From Kitasatospora viridis (GTDB lineage: Bacteria; Actinomycetota; Actinomycetes; Streptomycetales; Streptomycetaceae): a stretch of DNA of 64,000 bases. Below the pieces are notes generated by a model. That model worked only from the letters and a program-made list of their open reading frames with translations. It was not told the origin of the DNA and made no database searches. The position numbers and the translations under genes were made by a program. Positions 8,496-16,683 of the stretch are shown here, one piece after another. Where the stretch lies: assembly GCF_007829815.1 (NCBI RefSeq), contig NZ_VIWT01000004.1, positions 310,001 to 374,000 on the forward strand, in the 5' to 3' direction. Position 1 is the stretch's first letter. Each line of letters opens with the position of its first letter.

Positions 8496-9947
8496 ATGCC
8501 CTCCCCGCACGACAAGCTCGACCCCACCGACCCGTTCGTCCCCGCCCTCGAACTCGCCGCCGCCGTGCGCCGCAAGGAGGTCAGCCCGGTCGAGCTCGCC
8601 GAGGCCTGCCTGGCGCGGATGGACGAACTCGATCCGCAGCTCAACGCCTTCAGCCACCGCGACGACGACACCGTCCGCAAGGCGGCGGCCGAGGCGGCGC
8701 AGACCGTGGCGCGGGCCCGTTCCACCGACGAGCTGCCGCCGTTCCTCGGCGTCCCCCTGCCCGTCAAGGACCTGGTGGACGTGGCGGGCTGGCCCACCTC
8801 CTACGGCTCGTCAGGAGCCTCCCGTGCCCCGGCCGCCACCTCGAACCCGGTGGTGCAGCGGTTCCTGGCGGCCGGGTTCGTGCCGCTCGGCAAGACCACC
8901 ACCTCGGAGTTCGGCTCCCTGCCGTACACCGAGAGCGAGGCCCTGGGCATCTCCCGCAACCCGTGGGCGCCGGACCGCACGCCGGGCGGCTCGTCGAGCG
9001 GCGCGGGCGTGGCCGTCGCCGCCGGGATGGCGCCGATCGCGCACGGCTCGGACGGCGGCGGCTCGCTGCGGATCCCGGCCTCCTGCAACGGGCTGGTCGG
9101 GCTCAAGTCGACCCGCGGGCTGGTGACCAGCACGGCCGTCTCCGTGGAGGGCTGCGCGACGAACGGCGTGCTCACCCGCACGGTGGCCGACACCGCGGCC
9201 GCGCTCGACGTGCTGGCGCTGCACGACCCGGGCGCCTGGTGGTCGCCGCCCGCCCCGCGGCGGCGGCTGACGGACGCACTGCGCGAGGAGCCGCCGACGG
9301 GGCTGCGGATCGGCGTGCTGCGCGAGTCGCCGCTGGAGGGCATCCCGGTCGACCCGGCGTGCGGGGCGGCGGTCGACAAGGCGCTGCACGCACTGGAGGC
9401 GGCGGGCCACCACGTGCTGGACACCCCGCTGCCGCTGCCGCCGAGCGGGGAGCTGATCTCGGTCTTCACCACCCTGTGGCACCTCGGTGGCGCCGGGGTC
9501 GAGCTCGCCGACCCGGAGCGGGTGGAGCCGCACAACCGGGCCCTGCGGGAGGCCGCCCGGGCCACCGACTCCTGGACCTACGCGCAGGCGGTGCAGCGGG
9601 CCCAGCAGTTCTCCCGGCAGATCGTCGAGGGCTTCCTGGCCGGCTTCGACCTGCTGGTGACCCCCACGATGGCGTGCCTGCCGCCGCTGATCGGCACGCT
9701 GTCGGCGGGCGTCGAGCAGGAACCGCTGATGCCGCTGCTGAACAGCTACCCGCTGGCGGTCTTCACCTCGGTGTTCAACGTGACCGGCCAGCCGGCCGTC
9801 TCGCTCCCGCTGCACCAGGACGAGGCCACCGGCCTGCCGGTGGGCGTCCAGCTGGTCGCCGCGCCGTGGCGGGAGGACCTGCTGCTCCAGGTCGCGCGCA
9901 CGCTGGAGCTCGCCCTGCCCTGGGCCGACCGCCGGCCGGCGCTCTGA
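8496..9947 (+). CDS. amidase signature family hydrolase
   Basis: The protein has 483 residues, the usual family length. The Ser-cisSer-Lys triad is visible: Lys91 in LPVKDLVDVAG, the cis-Ser in PGGSSSGAG (about residue 166-167) and the nucleophile Ser190 in GSDGGGSLRIPAS. The Gly/Ser-rich amidase signature between these is intact, so the enzyme should be active on amide bonds. It lacks a signal peptide, a GatB partner and nitrilase neighbours, so a general aryl or acyl amidase is more likely than GatA. GGAG at about 8487 supports the ATG at 8496. It is followed by a strong terminator hairpin. Confidence 0.9.
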   Translation: MPSPHDKLDPTDPFVPALELAAAVRRKEVSPVELAEACLARMDELDPQLNAFSHRDDDTVRKAAAEAAQTVARARSTDELPPFLGVPLPVKDLVDVAGWPTSYGSSGASRAPAATSNPVVQRFLAAGFVPLGKTTTSEFGSLPYTESEALGISRNPWAPDRTPGGSSSGAGVAVAAGMAPIAHGSDGGGSLRIPASCNGLVGLKSTRGLVTSTAVSVEGCATNGVLTRTVADTAAALDVLALHDPGAWWSPPAPRRRLTDALREEPPTGLRIGVLRESPLEGIPVDPACGAAVDKALHALEAAGHHVLDTPLPLPPSGELISVFTTLWHLGGAGVELADPERVEPHNRALREAARATDSWTYAQAVQRAQQFSRQIVEGFLAGFDLLVTPTMACLPPLIGTLSAGVEQEPLMPLLNSYPLAVFTSVFNVTGQPAVSLPLHQDEATGLPVGVQLVAAPWREDLLLQVARTLELALPWADRRPAL

Positions 9948-9982
9948 CCCCTGCCGCTGCCCAGCCGAACGGCGACGCGCAC

Positions 9983-10014
9983 GGTGGGTGCCGCCCGCAC
10001 ACGCGGCACCCACC
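9983..10014. terminator. bidirectional hairpin terminator
   Basis: The arms GGTGGGTGCCGC (9983-9994) and GCGGCACCCACC (10003-10014) pair perfectly over 12 bp around an 8-base loop. It lies between the convergent amidase and LapA-like genes and can serve both. There is no U-tract, which is common in Streptomyces. Confidence 0.75.
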
Positions 10015-10019
10015 CGGCG

Positions 10020-10274
10020 TCACCGCCCCTTCGTCCGCCGCCTGCTCGCCAGCCAGCCGAGGGCGGCGCCGACCAGCAGGGTGACGGCCAGCACCAGCCA
10101 GAGCGGCAGCGTCACGGTCGGCACCCACAGGTGGATGCTGGTCGAGGCGGTGTTGGCGGCGATGAACCAGATCGCCAGCGCGGCCAGCAGCAGCATCCCG
10201 ATGGTGCGCAGCCGGATCTGCCGGCCCCGCACGGTGATCGACGACGGTTCCGAATTGAGGCTTTTGTTGCTCAT
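10020..10274 (-). CDS. LapA/DUF1049-like small membrane protein
   Basis: The protein has 84 residues with two transmembrane helices (about 25-42, GMLLLAALAIWFIAANT, and 52-72, LPLWLVLAVTLLVGAALGWL) joined by a short loop, and an Arg/Lys-rich tail (SRRRTKGR). The pattern of an Asn/Thr-rich first helix end (NTASTSIHLW) and the GxxLGW motif at the end of helix two fits LapA-domain (DUF1049) proteins, small envelope proteins linked to lipopolysaccharide assembly in Gram-negatives but of unknown role in actinobacteria. Confidence 0.75.
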   Translation of the reverse strand: MSNKSLNSEPSSITVRGRQIRLRTIGMLLLAALAIWFIAANTASTSIHLWVPTVTLPLWLVLAVTLLVGAALGWLASRRRTKGR

Positions 10275-10472
10275 TCACCCATTATCGTCCGCACTGGGGA
10301 AACGGGGCGGCTCGACGTGGCCGGTGTGCAATGAGTCGCCCTACCAGGTGATTTCGAACCTCCATTCAGCAAGTACACATTTCCCCTCTGCTGATTGGCC
10401 ACCTCGAAGCCAGTCGGGGCGGCGAGAAAACAGGGGCCAGGCCTTCTTCCTCCTCCATCCGGAGAGTTCGCC

Positions 10473-11246
10473 ATGACCGTGGCCCCGCTGCGCCCCGTCA
10501 CCCCCCACCCCGCCCCATCCGCCGCCCCCCGCTACCAGCTCGCCTTCGCCCAGGACGCCGAGGACGTCCGCGCCGCCCAGCTGCTGCGGCACCGGGTCTT
10601 CGCCGAGGAGATGGGCGCGGTGCTGCACAGCCCCGTGCCCGGTCTGGACATCGACCCGCTCGACGACTACTGCGACCACCTGCTGGTGCGCGACCTGGAG
10701 ACCGAGGACGTCGTCGGCACCTACCGGCTGCTCCGCCCCGCCCAGGCCGCCCTGGCCGGCCGGCTCTACTCCGACGGCGAGTTCGACCTCTCCCGGCTCG
10801 CCGGTCTGCGCGGCGACCTGGTCGAGGTCGGCCGCTCGTGCATCGCCGCCGAGCACCGGGGCAACGGTGCGGTGATCAACCTGATGTGGGCCGGCATCGC
10901 CCGCTACCTCACCGAGAGCGGCCACGAGTGGATCGCCGGCTGCTGCTCGGTGCCGCTGGGCCAGGACGGCACCACGGCGGCCGGGGTCTGGGACGCCGTC
11001 GCGGCCAAGCACCTCGCGCCCGAGGAGTACCGGGTGGTGCCGCACCGCCCGTGGGACCCGACCGGCCGGCCGCGCCCGGCCCGCACCGCGGTGCCGCCGC
11101 TGCTCCGCGGCTACCTGCGGCTCGGCGCCTGGGTCTGCGGAACGCCCGCGCACGACCCGGAGTTCGGCGTCGCCGACCTCTTCGTGCTGCTCTCGCTGCG
11201 GCGCACCGACCCGCGCTACCTGCGGCACTTCCTCGGTGCCGCGTGA
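10473..11246 (+). CDS. olsB: OlsB-like GNAT N-acyltransferase (lyso-ornithine lipid synthesis)
   Basis: The 257-residue protein is a GNAT-fold acyltransferase of the OlsB/hemolysin-like type. Visible motifs are LLRHRVFAEEMGAVL (about 36-50), DDYCDHLLVRD, VVGTYRLLRP and VEVGRSCIAAEHRGNGAVINLMW, where the last holds the acyl-donor binding loop. OlsB transfers a 3-hydroxyacyl group from ACP to the amino group of ornithine. The ATG at 10473 follows a GGAG ribosome site 9 bases upstream; an in-frame ATG at 10395 would add 26 unrelated residues. The gene is coupled through a GTGA overlap to the PlsC-like gene, matching the OlsB-OlsA order expected for ornithine-lipid synthesis. The amino-acid head group is inferred, not shown. 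Confidence 0.75.
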   Translation: MTVAPLRPVTPHPAPSAAPRYQLAFAQDAEDVRAAQLLRHRVFAEEMGAVLHSPVPGLDIDPLDDYCDHLLVRDLETEDVVGTYRLLRPAQAALAGRLYSDGEFDLSRLAGLRGDLVEVGRSCIAAEHRGNGAVINLMWAGIARYLTESGHEWIAGCCSVPLGQDGTTAAGVWDAVAAKHLAPEEYRVVPHRPWDPTGRPRPARTAVPPLLRGYLRLGAWVCGTPAHDPEFGVADLFVLLSLRRTDPRYLRHFLGAA

Positions 11247-12154
11247 GCGCTTGGCTCCCCACCGCGCCGTGCACGCCCGAGGACTGCGTGGAGCGGCCGG
11301 CGGCCACCGTCGGCACCGCCCGGCGGGTGCTGCGCGCGGCGGGGTGCGCCGGGGTGCTGCTCGCCGGGATCGGGGTGGGGCCAGTGGTCCGCGCCCTGCC
11401 CCGGCGGGTCCGCGAACGGCTGGTGACGGCCTGGGCCCGCACCCTGCTGGCCACCCTCGGGGTCCGGGTGCGGGCGCTGGGCAGCAGCGTCGCCGTGCCC
11501 GGCGGGCTGCTGGTGGCCAATCACATCTCCTGGCTGGACATCGCCGTGATCGCCGCGGTCTGCCCCGGGCGCAACCTCGCGAAGACCGAGGTGGGCCGGT
11601 GGCCGGTGCTCGGTCCGCTGGTCGCGCGCAGCGGCACCCTGTTCATCGACCGCGACCGGCTGCGCTCGCTGCCCGGCACGGTCGCCCGGATCGCCGCCGA
11701 CCTGCGGCGGGGCGAGCGGGTGGTGGTCTTCCCGGAGGGCAGCACCTGGTGCGGCCGGGCGGGCGGGCGGTTCCGGCCCGCCCTGTTCCAGGCGGCGATC
11801 GACGCCGGCGCGCCGGTGCAGCCGGTGGCCGTGCGCTACCGGTCGGCCGGTGCGCCGACCACCGTGCCCGCCTTCGTCGGCGAGGACGGGCTGGCGTTCT
11901 CGCTCTGGCGGGTGCTCTCGCTGCGCGGCCTGGTGGCGGAGGCGGTGGTGCTGCCGCCGATCCCGACCGACCCGCCGACCGGCGACGACCGCCTCGCCCG
12001 GCGCGCACCGGCCCGCCGCGCGCTGGCCCGCCGCACGCTGGCCCGGGCCGCGCAGGCGGCCGTGGACCGCGAGCGGGACGGCGCGCGGCACTGCTCCGTT
12101 CCCGCACGACCCCCGTCAGTCGTTCCCGAACGGCGGCCTGCGAGGATGATCTGA
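11243..12154 (+). CDS. olsA: PlsC-family O-acyltransferase (OlsA-like)
   Basis: The protein has 303 residues. The GTG start at 11243 overlaps the stop of the OlsB-like gene. The glycerolipid acyltransferase box I NHISWLD (about 94-100, NHxxxxD) and box III FPEGST (about 162-167) are intact, with a KTEVGRWPVLGPL block between them. A hydrophobic segment (about 33-50) could anchor it to the membrane. The C-terminus is an Arg/Ala-rich extension. In OlsBA systems this enzyme adds the second acyl chain to lyso-ornithine lipid; a 1-acylglycerol-3-phosphate acyltransferase function is the alternative. Confidence 0.8.
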   Translation: MSAWLPTAPCTPEDCVERPAATVGTARRVLRAAGCAGVLLAGIGVGPVVRALPRRVRERLVTAWARTLLATLGVRVRALGSSVAVPGGLLVANHISWLDIAVIAAVCPGRNLAKTEVGRWPVLGPLVARSGTLFIDRDRLRSLPGTVARIAADLRRGERVVVFPEGSTWCGRAGGRFRPALFQAAIDAGAPVQPVAVRYRSAGAPTTVPAFVGEDGLAFSLWRVLSLRGLVAEAVVLPPIPTDPPTGDDRLARRAPARRALARRTLARAAQAAVDRERDGARHCSVPARPPSVVPERRPARMI

Positions 12155-12179
12155 CGGACGATCAACCGGAGGGTGGCTG

Positions 12180-13148
12180 ATGGAACTGTGCTGCGCGGTG
12201 CTCGACGACTTCCAGCAGGTGGCGACCGAACTGGCCGACTGGAGCCCGCTGGCGGGCCGGGTCGGCGTCACCCGGTTCGACCGGCACTTCGAGAGCGAGG
12301 ACGAACTCGCCGAGGCCCTGGCCGGGTTCGAGATCGTGGTGACCCTGCGCGAGCGGGTCGCGTTCCCCGCCACGCTGCTCGACCGGCTGCCGCGGCTGCG
12401 CCTGCTGGTCGCCTCCGGCATGCGCAACTCGGTGATCGACTTCGCCGCGGCCGCCCGCAACGGCGTCACCGTCTGCGGCACCGAGAGCTCCGGCACCCCG
12501 CCGGTCGAGCTGACCTGGGCGCTGCTGCTCGGCCTGGCCCGCCAGTTGGTGCCCGAGCACACCAACCTGCGGGCGGGCGGCCACTGGCAGACCACCGTCG
12601 GCAGCGACCTGGCGGGCCGCCGGCTCGGCCTGATCGGGCTCGGCCGGATCGGCGCCAAGGTCGCCCAGGTCGGGCTGGCCTTCGGCATGGAGGTGGCCGC
12701 CTGGAGCCAGAACCTGACGGCGGAGCGGGCCGCGGCGGCCGGCGTGCGGTTCGCGCCGAGCCTGGCCGACCTGCTGGCGGAGTCCGACTACCTCTCCGTC
12801 CACGTCAACCTCTCGGAGCGCACCCACCACCTGCTGGGCCCCGCCGAGCTCGCCCTGCTCAAGCCGACCGCCTACCTGGTCAACACCTCGCGCGCCGCGA
12901 TCGTCGACCAGGACGCCCTGTTCGCCGCCCTGACCGCGGGCCGACTGGCCGGCGCCGCCCTGGACGTCTACGACACCGAGCCGCTCCCCGCCGACCACCC
13001 GGCCCGCACCACCCCGCGCCTGCTCACCACCCCGCACCTCGGCTACGTGACCGAGCGCAACTACCGCACCTACTACACCCAGACCGTCGAGAACATCGCC
13101 GCCTACCTCGACGGGAAACCGCTGCGGGTGCTCGGCACGACGAGCTGA
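12180..13148 (+). CDS. D-2-hydroxyacid dehydrogenase
   Basis: The protein has 322 residues with the two-domain architecture of the D-isomer-specific 2-hydroxyacid dehydrogenases. The NAD-binding Rossmann motif LGLIGLGRIGAKVAQ lies at about 148-162. The catalytic Arg is in VNTSRAAIVD, the Glu in VYDTEPLP, and the His in TTPHLGYVTE, so all three catalytic residues are present. The substrate specificity is not apparent. It starts 25 bases after the OlsA-like gene and may be read in the same transcript. A distant paralogue with the same fold is at 37547-38644. Confidence 0.9.
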   Translation: MELCCAVLDDFQQVATELADWSPLAGRVGVTRFDRHFESEDELAEALAGFEIVVTLRERVAFPATLLDRLPRLRLLVASGMRNSVIDFAAAARNGVTVCGTESSGTPPVELTWALLLGLARQLVPEHTNLRAGGHWQTTVGSDLAGRRLGLIGLGRIGAKVAQVGLAFGMEVAAWSQNLTAERAAAAGVRFAPSLADLLAESDYLSVHVNLSERTHHLLGPAELALLKPTAYLVNTSRAAIVDQDALFAALTAGRLAGAALDVYDTEPLPADHPARTTPRLLTTPHLGYVTERNYRTYYTQTVENIAAYLDGKPLRVLGTTS

Positions 13149-13161
13149 CGCGCCGTCAGAC

Positions 13162-13173
13162 GTCCCGTGGGAC
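13162..13173. terminator. short convergent hairpin
   Basis: GTCCC and GGGAC flank a GT loop in the 27-base gap between the convergent dehydrogenase and ketopantoate reductase genes. The stem is only 5 bp, so it is a weak terminator candidate. Confidence 0.25.
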
Positions 13174-13175
13174 CG

Positions 13176-14192
13176 TCAGAGCCCCACGGCCGCCAGCAGC
13201 TGCGCCCCGCTCAGCCCGCCCGGGGCGAGCCGCTCGCGGACGGCGCGGTTGGCCAGCACCTGGAGCGCCTCATTCACCGGGGTCGGCACGCCGTGCAGGC
13301 GGCCGAGCAGCACGATCTCGCCGTTCAGGTGGTCGGCCTCGACCGAGCCCGCGCCCCGGGCCAGGCTCTGCCAGGTGGAGCCGCCCTGCGCCTCACCCGG
13401 TGCGGGTGCCGGGCGGTTCAGCCGGCCGGCCCGCAGCTCGGCCATCTCGGCCGCGGTGGCCCGGGCGATCCCGGCGGCGTCCAGCGCTGCCTCGGCCTCC
13501 GCGCGGACGGCGGCCTGCACCCGCTTGCCGTCCGTCCCGTCCGGGTCGGCGCAGAGCGCCTCCACCGCGTTCTCCAGGTTCGCCATCAGCTTGCCGTACT
13601 TCCAGAGCATGACCGTCTCGGAGACCGGGGCCAGGAACCCGGACCCTTCGAGGTCCGCCGCCAGCCGGGCCGCCGCCGGGTCGTCGCCGCTCGGGTAGCG
13701 ACCCACCGTCAGCACCCCGGTGTACGGGTGGCAGAGCGCGCTGACCTCGCCCGGCGCCAGGTGGCCGGACGGCAGCAGCACGCACATCCCGATCACCCGG
13801 CGGAACCGGCGCAACGCCGCCCGCTCGTTCTCCACCCCGTTCTGCGCGCAGACCAACGGGAGCCGCTCGCCCGCCGTGCCGCCGCCGGCCACCGGGCGGT
13901 CGGCCCAGTCGGCGAGCGCCGCCTCGGTGTGCTGCGACTTGACGGCGAGCACCAGCACATCGTCCCCGGTGAGCTCCAGCTCCGCCGGGCCCGCCACCAC
14001 CGGCACCGGGAGCGTGCGGGCGCCCCGGTCGGCTGTGCTCAGCCGCAGCCCGCCGGCCCGCAGGGCGTTCAGGTGCTCGCCGCGCGCGACCAGCACCACC
14101 CGGTGGCCGCTCTCGTGCAGCCGGCCGCCGATGGTGCCGCCGATCGCACCGGCCCCGATGATCACGTACCTGGGTTCGTTCCGCTCCGCCAT
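13176..14192 (-). CDS. ketopantoate reductase family protein (PanE/ApbA-like)
   Basis: The protein has 338 residues. The N-terminal NADP-binding motif is VIIGAGAIGGTIGGRL (about 9-24). The C-terminal helical domain contains MLWKYGKLMANLENAV, with the conserved Lys and Asn of the family. The ATG at 14192 places the Rossmann motif at the usual distance; an upstream in-frame ATG at 14270 adds a non-conserved stretch. PanE reduces 2-dehydropantoate to pantoate in coenzyme A synthesis, but many ApbA-family paralogues have other or unknown substrates. It stands alone in this window with no other pantothenate genes. Confidence 0.8.
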   Translation of the reverse strand: MAERNEPRYVIIGAGAIGGTIGGRLHESGHRVVLVARGEHLNALRAGGLRLSTADRGARTLPVPVVAGPAELELTGDDVLVLAVKSQHTEAALADWADRPVAGGGTAGERLPLVCAQNGVENERAALRRFRRVIGMCVLLPSGHLAPGEVSALCHPYTGVLTVGRYPSGDDPAAARLAADLEGSGFLAPVSETVMLWKYGKLMANLENAVEALCADPDGTDGKRVQAAVRAEAEAALDAAGIARATAAEMAELRAGRLNRPAPAPGEAQGGSTWQSLARGAGSVEADHLNGEIVLLGRLHGVPTPVNEALQVLANRAVRERLAPGGLSGAQLLAAVGL

Positions 14193-14307
14193 GCCGCCTC
14201 TTCCTCCCGTTCGGCCGTCCGACTGCCCGACAGCCTGATCGTGCGTCAGGCAGCACCGTACCGGTCGCACCCGAATGGCCGCCCCCGACGAGTGGCGCGA
14301 CGGGTGC

Positions 14308-14979
14308 TCAGCCGGTCCGCTCGGCCGGCGGGGCGATCCGGCGGGCCACCAGCGAGTCGTCGGCCGGGCGGTGGGCCAGCGGCGTGCCGGCCGGGCGGAA
14401 GCCGGCCAGCACCACCGCGACGTAGCTGCGCCAGGCGTCCGGGGCCTGGGCGGCGGTCTCGTCGATCACGCCGCGCATGGCGAGCACGCACAGGTAGACG
14501 TCGGTCAGCGTCAGGTCGGCCCGGACCGTGCCGGCCGCCTGGGCGCGTTCGAGCAGACGGGCCATCAGCTCCCACAGCTCGGCCCGCTGGGTGTCGACGT
14601 CGGGCGGGACGACCTGCCAGAGCCGGGAGAGGCCGCCGTGGTGCGAGGACATCACCGCGCCGATGTGCCAGAGCACGCTCTCCAGGCCCGCGCCGCCGCA
14701 GGGTTCGGCCGCGGCGGCCCGGGTGCGGGTGAGGATGTTCTCCAGGATCTCGTCGTACAGCGCGGTGATCAGCGCGTCCTTGGTGGGGAAGCGGCGGTAC
14801 AGGGTGCCCATGCCGACGCCGGCCCGGCGCGCGATCTCCTCCACCCCGGCGGCCGGCCCCTGCTCCGCGAAGACCTCCCAGGCCGCTCGCAACAGCCGCG
14901 TCCGGTTCTGGGCCGCGTCGCGGCGCAGGGTCCTGGTTCCGGGGGCGGTGCTGGGGCGGTCCTGGGAGGCGGGGGTCAT
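14308..14979 (-). CDS. TetR-family repressor of the adjacent MFS pump
   Basis: The protein has 223 residues with the N-terminal TetR helix-turn-helix GVEEIARRAGVGMGTLYRRFPTKDALI (about 45-71) and a C-terminal ligand-binding domain. Its ATG overlaps the stop of the MFS transporter gene (ATGA), so it is translated as the second gene of the transporter operon. This arrangement usually means autoregulation of the pump by its substrate. The inducer is unknown. Confidence 0.9.
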   Translation of the reverse strand: MTPASQDRPSTAPGTRTLRRDAAQNRTRLLRAAWEVFAEQGPAAGVEEIARRAGVGMGTLYRRFPTKDALITALYDEILENILTRTRAAAAEPCGGAGLESVLWHIGAVMSSHHGGLSRLWQVVPPDVDTQRAELWELMARLLERAQAAGTVRADLTLTDVYLCVLAMRGVIDETAAQAPDAWRSYVAVVLAGFRPAGTPLAHRPADDSLVARRIAPPAERTG

Positions 14980-16448
14980 GCGGGTGCGGACTCCTTGTCG
15001 GCGGTGGCCTTCCGGTCCGGCCCCGGCGTCCCGGTGGACCGGTCGGCGCCGGCACCGCGGACGGCCGGGATGAGCACGGCGGCGGCGGCCGCGAGCAACG
15101 CCGACCCGGTCAGGAACCAGAACGTGTCGGTGTAGCCCGAATCCGGGGGGAAGGGGTGCGCGGCCGTGACACCGTTGGCCAGGATACTCGCCGCGACACC
15201 GCTGCCGATCGCACCGCCGATGGTGCGGATGTTGGCGTTCATGCCGCTGGCCACGCCGGTCTGTTCGGCGGGCACCGCCTCGACCACGATCGAGGACATC
15301 GAGGAGAAGGCCAGGCCCATCCCGACGCCCATCAGGCTGGAGGCCAGGTAGATCTGCCAGCTGTGGTCGTGGCCGAGCGAGAGCACCAGGAACGGCACCA
15401 TGGTGATCAGGCCGCCGGCGATCAGCACCAGCTTCGAGCCGTAGCGGGCGGCCAGCGGGCCGGTCAGCACGCCGAGCACGAACATGCCGATGGTCATCGG
15501 CAGCATGTAGACGCCGGACTGGGTGATGCTGGCGGTGAAGCCGTAGCCGGCGAGCTTCGCCGGGGTCTGCACCAGCTGGGGCAGGAAGGTCATCGCGGTG
15601 TACATCACCACGCCGAAGAGCAGCGCGACCAGGTTGGCGGTCCACACGGCGGGGATCCGCATCATCCGCATGTCGATCAGCGGGGCCTGCGACCGGAGTT
15701 CGACCAGCACCCAGAGCACGGCGACGACCACGGCGGCGGCGAACAGGCCGAGGATCCGCGCCGATCCCCAGCCCCAGGTCGGCCCCTCACTGACCGCCAG
15801 CAGCAGGGCGACCAGCCAGATCGAGAGCAGCGCGGCCGCGCCCCAGCTGATCTTCCCGGGGGTGCGGACCGGCGACTCGGGCACGAAGAGGAAGGTGGCG
15901 ACGGTGGCGACCGCCGTCATGATCATCGGGAGCCAGAAGAGCCAGTGGTAGTCGAGGTGGTCGACGATCGGGCCGGCCAGGATCAGGCCGAGCCCGCCGC
16001 CGACGGCGGTCAGCGCGGCGGTGACGCCCACCGCGCCGCGCACCTTGGCGATCGGGAACTCGTCCCGGATGATCCCGAAGGCCAGCGGGAGCACGCCGCC
16101 GCCCAGGCCCTGGATCACCCGGGCGACGATCATCCAGCCGATGCTGTTCGAGACCCCGGCCAGTGCCGAGCCGGCGGTCAGCGCCACCAGCGTGACCAGC
16201 AGCATCCGTTCCTTGCCCGCCCGGTCGCCGATCCGGCCGAGGATCGGGGTGGCCACCGAGGCCGACAGCAGGTAGGCGGTCATCAGCCAGGTGACGGTCT
16301 CCTGCGTGGTGTGCAGGTGCTCCATCAGCGTGGCGAGCACCGGGACGACCATCGACTGCAGCAGCGAGTAGGCGCCCACGCCGAGCAGCAGCACGGCGAA
16401 GGTGACGTTGTAGTGCGGGCGGCCGGCGGTTCTGGGTATCCGAGGCAT
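14976..16448 (-). CDS. MFS drug-efflux transporter, DHA2 (14-TM) type
   Basis: This 490-residue protein has about 14 hydrophobic segments, the size and shape of EmrB/QacA-type proton antiporters. Features include PVLATLMEHLHTTQETVTWLMTAYLLSASVA near TM1-2, the motif-A-like loop GRIGDRAGKERMLL (about 75-88) and RVIQGLGGGVLPLAFGIIRDEFP (about 110-133). An Arg/Lys-rich C-terminal tail follows. The co-transcribed TetR gene suggests substrate-responsive control. Which compound it exports cannot be read from the sequence. Confidence 0.92.
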   Translation of the reverse strand: MPRIPRTAGRPHYNVTFAVLLLGVGAYSLLQSMVVPVLATLMEHLHTTQETVTWLMTAYLLSASVATPILGRIGDRAGKERMLLVTLVALTAGSALAGVSNSIGWMIVARVIQGLGGGVLPLAFGIIRDEFPIAKVRGAVGVTAALTAVGGGLGLILAGPIVDHLDYHWLFWLPMIMTAVATVATFLFVPESPVRTPGKISWGAAALLSIWLVALLLAVSEGPTWGWGSARILGLFAAAVVVAVLWVLVELRSQAPLIDMRMMRIPAVWTANLVALLFGVVMYTAMTFLPQLVQTPAKLAGYGFTASITQSGVYMLPMTIGMFVLGVLTGPLAARYGSKLVLIAGGLITMVPFLVLSLGHDHSWQIYLASSLMGVGMGLAFSSMSSIVVEAVPAEQTGVASGMNANIRTIGGAIGSGVAASILANGVTAAHPFPPDSGYTDTFWFLTGSALLAAAAAVLIPAVRGAGADRSTGTPGPDRKATADKESAPA

Positions 16449-16581
16449 AGGTGTGCGTCCCTGGGGGCGAAGTAAGCGGAGCTCCTACTCCGCATCGCGC
16501 AGGCTAGCAGAAGCGGAGAAACGACTCCGCATGAATGACCCCACACGCCCCGGCGGTGCGCCGCCGGGCGCCGAGCAGCCC

Positions 16582-16638
16582 TTGACCCTGGGGTGACCGC
16601 GTTCGTATCGTACGAACGGCCTTGGTAAGCGCTTTCCA
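16582..16638 (+). promoter_or_regulatory. promoter and two operators of the beta-galactosidase gene
   Basis: A -35 TTGACC (16582-16587) and a -10 TATCGT (16606-16611) are 18 bases apart. The -10 lies inside a perfect 19-bp dyad, CGTTCGTA-TCG-TACGAACG (16600-16618). Just downstream is a LacI-type operator, TGGTAAGCGCTTTCCA (16623-16638), whose reverse complement agrees with the sequence in front of the polysaccharide-lyase gene at 13 of 14 core positions. Both dyads are placed to repress. The rest of the 235-base gap holds nothing else obvious. Confidence 0.65.
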
Positions 16639-16683
16639 GGGTCTTGACCCCCCGGCCGCCAGCCCCCGAGAAACCGGACCGCC

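Noticed and set aside
12180..13148. The hydroxyacid dehydrogenase as phosphoglycerate dehydrogenase SerA
   Set aside because: It is too short, lacks an ACT domain, and has no serine-pathway neighbours.
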